A DNA stretch of 64,000 nt from Flavobacteriales bacterium. GTDB lineage: Bacteria > Bacteroidota > Bacteroidia > Flavobacteriales > Flavobacteriaceae. The notes beneath the pieces were generated by a model, which did not search any database, was not told the DNA's origin, and was given only the letters and a program-made list of their open reading frames with translations. The position numbers and the translations under genes are program-made. Each line of letters opens with the position of its first letter. Position 1 is the first letter of the stretch. The DNA is taken from the NCBI GenBank assembly GCA_018335925.1, contig JAGXRF010000111.1, positions 32,469 to 96,468 of the forward strand, read 5' to 3'. Below, piece after piece: positions 57,211 through 64,000 of this stretch.

Positions 57211-57492
57211 TTAAGCGTAATTAAAAAATTTATAAAAATAAGACACCACCATCGTAATTGCGGTAATGGTTCCGAAAAATACGATATACGGATGCAAGTT
57301 TATTTTTTTTTGCAATTGCTGCATCCCAATAAGCCCAAAGAAAATCAACATCGGATATATGGCAGGATACATCAAAAAGGCATCGTAAAACTCACCTTTT
57401 ATCAATAACACCAACGAACGTTGCATGCCACAACCCAAGCAGTCGATGCCAAACAGCTTTTTACTCAAGCAAGGAATCATGTATTCTTCCAT
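57211..57492 (-). CDS. DUF2752 membrane protein
   Basis: 93 residues from ATG 57492. The sequence CLSKKLFGIDCLGCGMQRS has the DUF2752 cysteine pattern near its N-terminus, then two membrane segments. Family of unknown role, often near small membrane proteins as here. A frame start at 57513 is possible but lacks an ATG. A TATTTTTG-like -7 box at 57495-57502 (minus strand) would give a nearly leaderless transcript. Confidence 0.78.
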   Translation of the reverse strand: MEEYMIPCLSKKLFGIDCLGCGMQRSLVLLIKGEFYDAFLMYPAIYPMLIFFGLIGMQQLQKKINLHPYIVFFGTITAITMVVSYFYKFFNYA

Positions 57493-57558
57493 CACAAAAA
57501 TATCTAACAACAATTTTACAACATTTTATGGTTTTGTAAAAATTTCTACCTTTGAAAC

Positions 57559-57738
57559 ATGCAAAAAATAATTTCTACTATTTTCACTATCATAAGTGTG
57601 GTTCTTTTGTTATTGCCAAAATTTGAAAATCCCTACCTACAAGGCATCAAATACCTAGGTTTGGTATATTTGATGTGGCAATTGCGAAAATTGATGCAAA
57701 AAGTTCCAAGTAAAAACTCCAACGATGGCAATGCATAA
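57559..57738 (+). CDS. Small membrane-type protein of 59 residues
   Basis: ATG 57559 to TAA 57738. Sequence begins MQKIISTIFTIISVVLLLLP, a single hydrophobic segment followed by a hydrophobic/basic half (YLGLVYLMWQLRKLMQK). It overlaps the start of the Smr-domain gene by 14 bp, suggesting coupling. A perfect -7 box TACCTTTG (57547-57554) sits 4 bp before the ATG, so the transcript would be essentially leaderless. Not matched to a family. Confidence 0.6.
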   Translation: MQKIISTIFTIISVVLLLLPKFENPYLQGIKYLGLVYLMWQLRKLMQKVPSKNSNDGNA

Positions 57739-58279
57739 ATTTCAAGTAGGAGACCGTGTACAAAGCTTAGACGAACCTATGGAAGGCATCGTGAGCAAAA
57801 CAGACGGAAGTACCATTTGGGTAACCACTTCTGATGGATTCGACATGCCTTTTACAGCAAAGGAAATCATTCCAATTTCAGGAACTAGTTTGTTGGCAAA
57901 AGCTCCTATTTCTTTTACAGAAGTGCAACAAAAAGTAGAACCTAAAAAGAAAAACTCAGCACCAACTTCTAAGCGAAAAGAGCTGTATACGGTAGAAGTA
58001 GATTTGCACATCGAAAAATTAGTGCCTTCTACTAGAGGGCTGGACAATATCGATATTTTGAACATCCAAATCGGCACTGCCCAACGAAGCATAGAACATG
58101 CCATTAAAAATCGTATTCCGAAATTGGTGTTGATCCACGGAGTTGGTGAAGGAGTATTGAAAAGCGAATTGGGCTATTTATATCGAAAATACCCTAATGT
58201 GGTGGTTCAAGAAGCCAATTACCAAAAGTATGGTTTGGGAGCTACCGAACTTTACTTCCAGCAAAATCCGTTGAAATAA
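57725..58279 (+). CDS. Smr-domain protein with N-terminal DUF2027-like region
   Basis: 184 residues. An N-terminal beta domain (FQVGDRVQSLDEPMEGIVSK) is followed by a linker of Lys/Ser/Pro and a C-terminal Smr domain (about 95-184) with DLHIEKL and the LIHGVGEGVLKSEL motif. The HGVGEG replaces the usual HGxGxG, i.e. intact. Smr domains are nicking endonucleases or RNases; this Bacteroidota arrangement is uncharacterised. Start ATG 57725 or 57731. Confidence 0.88.
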   Translation: MAMHKFQVGDRVQSLDEPMEGIVSKTDGSTIWVTTSDGFDMPFTAKEIIPISGTSLLAKAPISFTEVQQKVEPKKKNSAPTSKRKELYTVEVDLHIEKLVPSTRGLDNIDILNIQIGTAQRSIEHAIKNRIPKLVLIHGVGEGVLKSELGYLYRKYPNVVVQEANYQKYGLGATELYFQQNPLK

Positions 58280-59245
58280 TTACTGGGTAATGATTTGTCC
58301 GAACAAATAATTCTCTCCCAACAAAAAGTCTACTTGATCGGCATTTCTTACCAATCGTAAACGTTTTAATACAATGTCGTGTACCCAAATTACTTGTGCA
58401 GTATTCGGATCGTTGGTTTGAACGGTAGTAATTTCAATCCATCCATCTTGGTCGATAGTACCATTGGCAGCTTGCCATTGCTCTAATGGCGAAACCGAGC
58501 TTGTACCACACAAAGCTGCATTGGTAACGGCATTGGCAAACACTTGGTAACGCAATTGGTTGGTAGCATCTATAGCTGCTTTTCTGGGAGCTCCGGCAGG
58601 AGTTGCTTCATTAGCTAACAATGTTAGTGGTATTTGTAAGGTTAACGCTTGGTTGTTGTTAATTTTTAACTTTTGGTCGGTAGTAGTACAACTAAAAATA
58701 GGCACCGAAGTAAAATCTGCAAAACCTTGTGCCGTGGTTTCATAAATTCCTACATCAAATTCATCTTGCGTTTGCAATTGTCCATCGCGTAAAAAGGTCA
58801 AATTCAAAACACGTACTCGATGACGGTAACGTATTACTCTGGTAGCTAAATTAGCATCTGCCGGACTTTTAATAGCTTCGGTAGTCACTTCTACAACTCC
58901 CGATTGCGATACCCATTCTTGCGACACCATCAAATCGGCCGGAGGTAAAATAGTACATATATCTTGGTTACCCAAATCGCGATTGTACACACGGTAAGTA
59001 AGCAAATTGCTTCCTCCTAGTGGAACCAACCTGGGCTGATCGGTAGCAAAATTTACAAAATTGCTTTGCGGAATTCGCAAAACCAACGATTTATTTTGAT
59101 CGGTTTTAAACAAATAAAAATTGCTTTCGTTATTGTTGCAAACTTGCAAGGTATTGTTGGTAAAATCTATGGTTTCAAAAGGCAAATCGCCATCATCACA
59201 TTGCCAAAATAAAACACTCACCAGCACCAAAAAGAAATACTTCAT
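58280..59245 (-). CDS. Hypothetical lipoprotein with internal duplication
   Basis: 321 residues; lipobox LFWQC (Cys16) and an acidic start DDGD. Two halves, about 28-175 and 182-321, share a pattern: SLVLRIP vs ALTLQIP, LLTYRVY vs QLRYQVF, a Cys segment (ICTILPP vs LCGTSSV), GVVEVTT vs GWIEITT, and VLNLTFLRDG vs LKRLRLVRNA. So it is an ancient tandem domain duplication, probably two beta-sandwich domains. No recognised family. Single gene, divergent from GH97. Confidence 0.88.
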   Translation of the reverse strand: MKYFFLVLVSVLFWQCDDGDLPFETIDFTNNTLQVCNNNESNFYLFKTDQNKSLVLRIPQSNFVNFATDQPRLVPLGGSNLLTYRVYNRDLGNQDICTILPPADLMVSQEWVSQSGVVEVTTEAIKSPADANLATRVIRYRHRVRVLNLTFLRDGQLQTQDEFDVGIYETTAQGFADFTSVPIFSCTTTDQKLKINNNQALTLQIPLTLLANEATPAGAPRKAAIDATNQLRYQVFANAVTNAALCGTSSVSPLEQWQAANGTIDQDGWIEITTVQTNDPNTAQVIWVHDIVLKRLRLVRNADQVDFLLGENYLFGQIITQ

Positions 59246-59312
59246 CGCAAAGAAATTTGAAAAGCAAATATAGAATTATTCCACCACTACAAACGGCATG
59301 ACTAGGTAACTT

Positions 59313-59345
59313 TTGCAAAAAATTAAGTTGTAAAGCCTATCTTTG
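59313..59345 (+). promoter_or_regulatory. Promoter of the GH97 gene
   Basis: TTG (59313-59315), 22 bp, TATCTTTG (59338-59345): full Bacteroidota promoter match, about 21 bp upstream of the ATG at 59367. Confidence 0.65.
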
Positions 59346-59366
59346 TTTCATTCAATTCCAATAAAT

Positions 59367-61487
59367 ATGCGTTATTTTTCTTCTTCAGCCTTTTTGTTGT
59401 TTGTTTTGGTTGGGTTGTTATATGGGTTAACTTCAACAGCCCAAGCCCAACAATGGGAAATTACTTCTCCAAACCAGCAAATAAAAATTGCCATTACTTG
59501 CGATGCCCAGGGCATTATTTCGTACCAACTCTTTCACCAAAACCAATTGGTTATCCAGCCAAGTACATTACACTTAGCCATTGAGGGAAAAGAAGGTTTG
59601 GACAAAAATTGGAAAGTACTAAAAAAAAACACTACCATGACCAACGAAACTTGGAAACCAGTTTTAGGGGAGCAAGCAGAAATAAGAGATCATTTCTATG
59701 AAATCATCCTACATGCAGAAAACGCGAATGGGGTTAAAATGGATTTCCAATTTAGAGCTTATAACGAAGGAATGGCTTTCCGTTATCATCTTCCAAAACA
59801 AGAAAATCTGAATTATTTGGTGGTAACAGCGGAACATTCATCTTTTAACTTAACCCAAGATTACAAAGCTTTTTGGATACCGGGAGATTTTGATAGCAAC
59901 GAATACGCCTACAACGAAACCATGCTTTCGGAAATAGACACCCGAAACATCGATTTAAACAATGGCATTGGTTTTAAAGGTCCGATGACACCCCACCGCA
60001 TCCAAAGTCCGGTAATGATGAAAAGCAAAGAAGGGCTATATCTTAATCTTTTTGAAGCAGCGGTAGTCAACTATCCTGTAATGCATTTAGAGGTAAACCC
60101 GAAAACATTTCAAATTACTTCTGCTTTGGTGCCGGATGCTTTGGGTAAAATGGCTTATGTGCAAACCCCATTTCATACCCCATGGAGAACCATTATGGTG
60201 AGCAAAGATGCCCGAGATATTTTAAAATCAAGACTCATTTTAAACCTCAACGAACCCTGTGCCATTGCAGAAACCAGTTGGATCAAACCCATGAAATATG
60301 TGGGTATTTGGTGGGAAATGCACGTAGGAAAATCCACTTGGGATTATGCCGGAAGCCAAAACGCTCAAAACCAATCCGGAGAAGGACATGGCAAGCATGG
60401 TGCTACTACTGAAAATACGATGAAGTACATCGACTTTGCAGCCAAGCATGGCATGGATGGGGTATTGATTGAAGGCTGGAATGTAGGTTGGGAAGATTGG
60501 TTTGGCAATTGGAAAGACAAAGTATTTGATTTTCAAACGCCTTATCCGGATTTTGATTTGCCCAAACTTAGTGCCTATGCCAAAAGTAAGAACGTAAAAT
60601 TAATCATGCACCACGAAACTTCCGGGTCGGTGACCAACTATGAACGTCACTTCCATCCTGCATTTCAGTTGATGCAACAATATGGCTATCCGGCAGTAAA
60701 AACCGGTTATGTAGGAAGAATTATCCCAAGAGGAGAATGGCACGATGGCCAATACATGGTAAATCATTTTCATTGGACAGTGGAAGAAGCGGCCAAATAC
60801 CAAGTATTGGTGAATTCGCACGAAAGCCATCGACCAACAGGCTACCATCGAACCTATCCGAATTACATTGCAGCAGAAGCTGCCAGAGGAAACGAATTCA
60901 ATGCGTGGAGTGTGGGCAACCCACCATCACACGAAACTATTTTGCCTTTTACCCGTTTGTTGGGTGGTCCAATGGACTACACTCCCGGTATTTTTGAAAT
61001 CAAAATGAGTGCTTATGCACCAGGTAAAAAAGAACAAGTACACACCACTTTGGCCAAGCAATTGGCATTGTATGTTACCATGTATAGTCCGTTGCAAATG
61101 GCTGCCGACCTACCGGAAAACTACGAAAAACACTTGGATGCCTTTCAGTTTATCAAAGACGTGACCATGGATTGGGACCAAACCGAAATTTTGGAAGCCG
61201 AACCTGGGGATTACCTTACCATAGCACGTAAAACCAAAGGCAAAGACGAATGGTTTGTAGGGGCCATTACCGATGAAAATGCTAGAAATACCGAAATTTC
61301 CTTGGCTTTTTTATCTCCTAACAAAAAATACAAAGCCATCATTTACCAAGATGCTTCTAATGCCCATTGGGAGAGCAACCCTAAAGCGTATGAAATTAAA
61401 ACCGTGCGAGTAAATCATAAATCAAAGTTAAAGTTGCGTTTGGCAGCAGGTGGAGGTACTGCCATTCACTTGGTAACCGAAGATTAG
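59367..61487 (+). CDS. Glycoside hydrolase family 97 (SusB-like alpha-glycosidase)
   Basis: 706 residues from ATG 59367 (a TTG at 59343 lies inside the promoter). Signal peptide ending TAQAQ. N-terminal beta domain (about 35-270), then a (beta/alpha)8 barrel with GVLIEGWNVGWEDWFGNW and LIMHHETSGSVTNYE near 413. ESHRPTGYHRTYPNYIAAEAARGNEFNAW near 485 follows, then a C-terminal beta domain. The glutamates in HHETSG and HESHRPTG match the inverting SusB-type group, so alpha-glucosidase or alpha-galactosidase activity on malto-oligosaccharides is plausible. No SusC/SusD genes are adjacent. Confidence 0.94.
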   Translation: MRYFSSSAFLLFVLVGLLYGLTSTAQAQQWEITSPNQQIKIAITCDAQGIISYQLFHQNQLVIQPSTLHLAIEGKEGLDKNWKVLKKNTTMTNETWKPVLGEQAEIRDHFYEIILHAENANGVKMDFQFRAYNEGMAFRYHLPKQENLNYLVVTAEHSSFNLTQDYKAFWIPGDFDSNEYAYNETMLSEIDTRNIDLNNGIGFKGPMTPHRIQSPVMMKSKEGLYLNLFEAAVVNYPVMHLEVNPKTFQITSALVPDALGKMAYVQTPFHTPWRTIMVSKDARDILKSRLILNLNEPCAIAETSWIKPMKYVGIWWEMHVGKSTWDYAGSQNAQNQSGEGHGKHGATTENTMKYIDFAAKHGMDGVLIEGWNVGWEDWFGNWKDKVFDFQTPYPDFDLPKLSAYAKSKNVKLIMHHETSGSVTNYERHFHPAFQLMQQYGYPAVKTGYVGRIIPRGEWHDGQYMVNHFHWTVEEAAKYQVLVNSHESHRPTGYHRTYPNYIAAEAARGNEFNAWSVGNPPSHETILPFTRLLGGPMDYTPGIFEIKMSAYAPGKKEQVHTTLAKQLALYVTMYSPLQMAADLPENYEKHLDAFQFIKDVTMDWDQTEILEAEPGDYLTIARKTKGKDEWFVGAITDENARNTEISLAFLSPNKKYKAIIYQDASNAHWESNPKAYEIKTVRVNHKSKLKLRLAAGGGTAIHLVTED

Positions 61488-61499
61488 TTCGTACCTTTG
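61470..61499 (+). promoter_or_regulatory. Promoter of the choice-of-anchor-L gene
   Basis: TTG (61470-61472), 19 bp, TACCTTTG (61492-61499): full Bacteroidota promoter, overlapping the 3' end of the GH97 gene. Confidence 0.65.
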
Positions 61500-61527
61500 T
61501 GCTCCATTTTTTCGGATATGATATCGC

Positions 61528-63813
61528 ATGCCTTTAACTAAATTTTTTTTCTTCAGCAGTTGTTTGTTATTCCTCTTTTTCGGAATCACTTCCAAAATAC
61601 ATGCCCAGGTAATATCTGTGAACGATCAGTTTACTGCCCAACAATTGGTGGAAGACTTTTTAGTGAATAGTCCGTGTGCCAATGTTTCCAATTTTCAAGT
61701 AAGTGGTTTTACCTTTCCTAATGGCAATAAAAGCTATGGGGTATTTCAGAGCAATGGCAGTGGCTTTCCGTTTGAAGAAGGCGTGATCATTACCAATGGT
61801 AGAGCAGTTTCGGCAGTTGGCCCAAACACTTCTTTGTTAAGTGAAGGACCAGCTTCTTGGGGAGGAGACCCCGATTTGGAGGCTGCCATTGGAGAAACCA
61901 ACACCATCAATGCTACGGTGTTGGAATTTGATTTTATTCCGCTGACCAATAAAATTAGTTTTGAATACTTGTTTGCATCAGAACAATACTTAAGCAATCC
62001 TACTTCAGGTCAATGCAATTTTTCCGATGGATTTGCCTTCTTGTTGCGTGAGGCAGGAGCAAGTAGTTTTACCAATTTGGCTTTGGTACCCGGCACCAAT
62101 ATTCCGGTAAAGGTTACCACCGTTAGAGGAAGTGGTACTATTTGTCCGCCTGCCAACCAAGCTTTTTTTGATGCTTTTAATGGCAGCAACCATCCTACCA
62201 ATTACAACGGGCAAACCAAAATACTCAAAGCAGAAGCACAAGTAACTCCGGGAGTTACCTACCAAATGAAATTGGTGATAGCCGACCAAGGCAACCAGCT
62301 GTACGACTCCGCCATATTTTTTGGAGCAGGTTCTTTTAAAGTAGAAATTGATTTGGGGGAAGACCGATTGTTTGCGACCAACAATCCACTATGTAGCAAC
62401 GAGAGTTTGACCTTAGATGCCTCATCTTCAGGCGGAACTACCTTTGCATGGTTTCGAAATGGGGTGTTGATTCCGAGTGCTACCCAAGCCACCTATACTG
62501 CTACCCAAGAAGGAACTTACGAAGTAAAAACTACGATTGGTGGTTGTGAAATTACCGGAAAAATAGTTATTGAAACTGAAAATCCTCCGGTGGTGGGTCC
62601 GCAAACCTTAAGCAATTGTGGAGCCAACAACAGCAGCATCTTTAACTTAAACCAAGCCATTAGCAATTGGAACCAAGGGCAAAACTACTACATTACTTTT
62701 CACACCAATCCTGCCGATGCCCAAGCCCAACAAAATGCCATTGCCAATGTGGCCAACTACCCGAGTGGGAATGCCACTTTATTTGCCAACATTAGCACCA
62801 ATAGCGGCTGTGCGGTGGTAACTGCCTTGCAATTGGTAGTGAATCAAAGTTCGGTAACTATTCCTACCATTTTGGTATGCGACAATGATGCGATAAAAGA
62901 TGGCTTTACCACGATGAATTTAACCAATGTGGTAACCCCGAGCATCTTAGCCAATTTTACTTCGAGCCATACGGTTGCTTACTACACTTCTTTTGAAAAT
63001 GCGGTGTTAAACCAACAGGTACTGCCTAACCTATTTACCAATACCTCTACCCCAACACAAACGATATTTGCCAGAGTTTCTTTGCTTTCTGCTTGCGAAG
63101 GGATTCTTCCGGTTACTATCCAAGTGAATGCCTTAACCGGAACGGCTTTTCAACCAGAGAGCATTACCTTCTGTCCGTTGCAACCGCTACTGTTACAAGC
63201 ACCTGCTATAGCCAATACCACTTATCTTTGGAACAATGGAAACACCACTCCTACCCTTTTGGTGTCGCAAGCAGGCACCTATGAAGTTACCGTGACTACT
63301 TCCTCTGGATGTAGCAATACCAAAACATTTACAGTAGATGCCATTCCTGCTCCGCAAATTCAAGACATTGTGGTACAATCGTTTCAGGGAAATCAAAATA
63401 GTATCGAGGTAGTATTTACCGGAAGTGGTTCGTATGAATTCTCTATTAATGGAAGTACCTTTCAAAGCAGTCCGCTATTTACCAATGTGCCGATGGGCAT
63501 TTACTTGGTGACCTTACGTGATGAGAACAATTGCTATGTATTGCAACAAAGGATAACCGTGTTAGATTACATGCGATATTTTACCCCGAATGGCGATGGC
63601 ACCAAAGACATTTGGAACATTCCGTTTTTACGTCCAAGAGATGAAGTGCGTATTTACGACCGCTACGGAAAATTGCTCCACCAATTTTTTGGCAATGCCA
63701 CCGGTTGGAATGGCACCTTTCAGGGCAATGCCCTACCTGCCACGGACTATTGGTTCCACCTGCTTTTAGAGGATGGCACGGAGATTAAAGGGAATTTTTC
63801 GTTGCTTCGTTGA
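61528..63813 (+). CDS. Large T9SS type B protein with choice-of-anchor L domain
   Basis: 761 residues. Signal peptide ending HAQ; a choice-of-anchor-L domain about 25-275 (FPFEEGVIITNG, ISFEYLFASEQYLSNP, YQMKLVIADQGNQLYDSAIFFGAGSF). Ig-like/PKD-like repeats follow (LTLDASSSGGTTFAWFRNG, TYLWNNGNTTPTLLVSQAGTYEVTVT). The C-terminal gliding-motility-associated type B T9SS domain (about 690-761: YFTPNGDGTKDIWNI through WNGTFQGNALPATDYWFHL) closes it. Likely a cell-surface adhesin involved in attachment or gliding. Confidence 0.94.
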   Translation: MPLTKFFFFSSCLLFLFFGITSKIHAQVISVNDQFTAQQLVEDFLVNSPCANVSNFQVSGFTFPNGNKSYGVFQSNGSGFPFEEGVIITNGRAVSAVGPNTSLLSEGPASWGGDPDLEAAIGETNTINATVLEFDFIPLTNKISFEYLFASEQYLSNPTSGQCNFSDGFAFLLREAGASSFTNLALVPGTNIPVKVTTVRGSGTICPPANQAFFDAFNGSNHPTNYNGQTKILKAEAQVTPGVTYQMKLVIADQGNQLYDSAIFFGAGSFKVEIDLGEDRLFATNNPLCSNESLTLDASSSGGTTFAWFRNGVLIPSATQATYTATQEGTYEVKTTIGGCEITGKIVIETENPPVVGPQTLSNCGANNSSIFNLNQAISNWNQGQNYYITFHTNPADAQAQQNAIANVANYPSGNATLFANISTNSGCAVVTALQLVVNQSSVTIPTILVCDNDAIKDGFTTMNLTNVVTPSILANFTSSHTVAYYTSFENAVLNQQVLPNLFTNTSTPTQTIFARVSLLSACEGILPVTIQVNALTGTAFQPESITFCPLQPLLLQAPAIANTTYLWNNGNTTPTLLVSQAGTYEVTVTTSSGCSNTKTFTVDAIPAPQIQDIVVQSFQGNQNSIEVVFTGSGSYEFSINGSTFQSSPLFTNVPMGIYLVTLRDENNCYVLQQRITVLDYMRYFTPNGDGTKDIWNIPFLRPRDEVRIYDRYGKLLHQFFGNATGWNGTFQGNALPATDYWFHLLLEDGTEIKGNFSLLR

Positions 63814-63872
63814 GTCGACTTTCGAACAGCGATGTTCTACCATCGAAAAGCGGAAATCGGTTAACGAAAAGC

Positions 63873-63981
63873 ATTTTCAAATTTTCAAATTGATTCATTT
63901 TCAAATTAAAGTCGTTGAATCGAAAATTGGTTGATGGAAAAGTTTCAGGTTTCAAGTTTAAAGTTTAAGGTTCAAAGTTTG
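63873..63981. repeat. Low-complexity direct repeats at the right window edge
   Basis: TTTTCAAATT occurs three times between 63873 and 63907, followed by a purine/pyrimidine-biased run (GGTTTCAAG, TTTAAAG, TTTAAGG, TTCAAAG) at 63948-63981. Such short direct repeats are typical flavobacterial intergenic filler. No gene is visible in 63814-64000. Confidence 0.5.
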
Positions 63982-64000
63982 TCCTCTCATGATTTCGGTT

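Noticed and set aside
63873-63981. Short repeats at the right edge as a CRISPR array
   Set aside because: Units are 9-12 bp, overlapping and AT-rich with no spacers of constant length; ordinary intergenic repeats fit better.

Overview
The window is chromosomal DNA of a low-GC member of the Bacteroidota, most likely family Flavobacteriaceae; genus and species cannot be fixed from the sequence alone. Several things support this. Four secreted proteins end in type IX secretion (T9SS) sorting domains (type A at the ends of the genes at 27853, 29619 and 52888; type B, gliding-motility-associated, at 61528). Many genes are preceded by the Bacteroidota promoter -7 box TAnnTTTG, several with an upstream TTG at 17-23 bp. 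Family-specific genes are present (DUF4834, DUF4197, CCC-motif membrane protein, fused IcmF mutase, LytS/LytTR propeller system). No tRNA, rRNA, CRISPR array, phage or insertion sequence was seen; this is mostly core and housekeeping DNA.

Layout: 1-2582 uvrA (3' end cut off by the window). 2771-6593 secreted DUF1028 protein, then a sugar-metabolism block read leftwards (pfkA, gapA, BadF-type sugar kinase). 6785-13086 tamB divergent from tsaD-rsmE. 13132-15573 fasciclin lipoprotein, rdgB and a carboxypeptidase-regulatory-like protein. 15806-17602 DEAD-box helicase. 17654-23158 leftward envelope-polysaccharide-type operon (DUF4834, YfhO-like membrane protein, glycosyltransferase, flippase). 23260-27798 outer-membrane protein, GNAT-like protein, and a tightly coupled pair: ATP-cone/restriction-endonuclease-like protein plus MBL/beta-CASP nuclease. 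27853-35118 two T9SS-secreted proteins next to a divergent sensor kinase/LytTR regulator pair. 35169-44300 alpha-oxoamine synthase, icmF, DUF4197 lipoprotein, hydrolase, universal stress protein, lpd. 44639-50141 pckA, cytochrome c plus PQQ sugar dehydrogenase, divergent TonB receptor. 50391-53955 duplicated CAP lipoproteins, RsmB-like methyltransferase, secreted endonuclease I. 53958-58279 SLC13 transporter, rocD and small membrane proteins, Smr protein. 58280-63813 lipoprotein, GH97 glycosidase, large choice-of-anchor-L adhesin-like protein.

How the genes work together: pfkA and gapA (glycolysis) and pckA (gluconeogenesis), lpd (2-oxoacid dehydrogenases), SLC13 (C4-dicarboxylate-type uptake) and rocD give a central-carbon theme. 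Three of the promoters here (usp, pckA, SLC13) carry an almost identical palindrome, CATGATA-WW-TATCA, centred 29.5-30.5 bp upstream of the -7 box, which looks like one Crp/Fnr-type regulon. The two T9SS proteins share a separate ~28-bp motif at the same distance from their starts and sit beside a LytTR regulator, suggesting a local regulatory circuit.

The most unusual features are a family of ~86-95 bp two-hairpin palindromic elements. One is embedded in frame inside the icmF coding sequence, and two appear to have landed inside the loops of intrinsic terminators. Other points for a second look are the ATP-cone nuclease/beta-CASP pair, an orphan promoter-terminator unit that may be a ~45-50 nt RNA, and a PQQ enzyme next to a TonB receptor.
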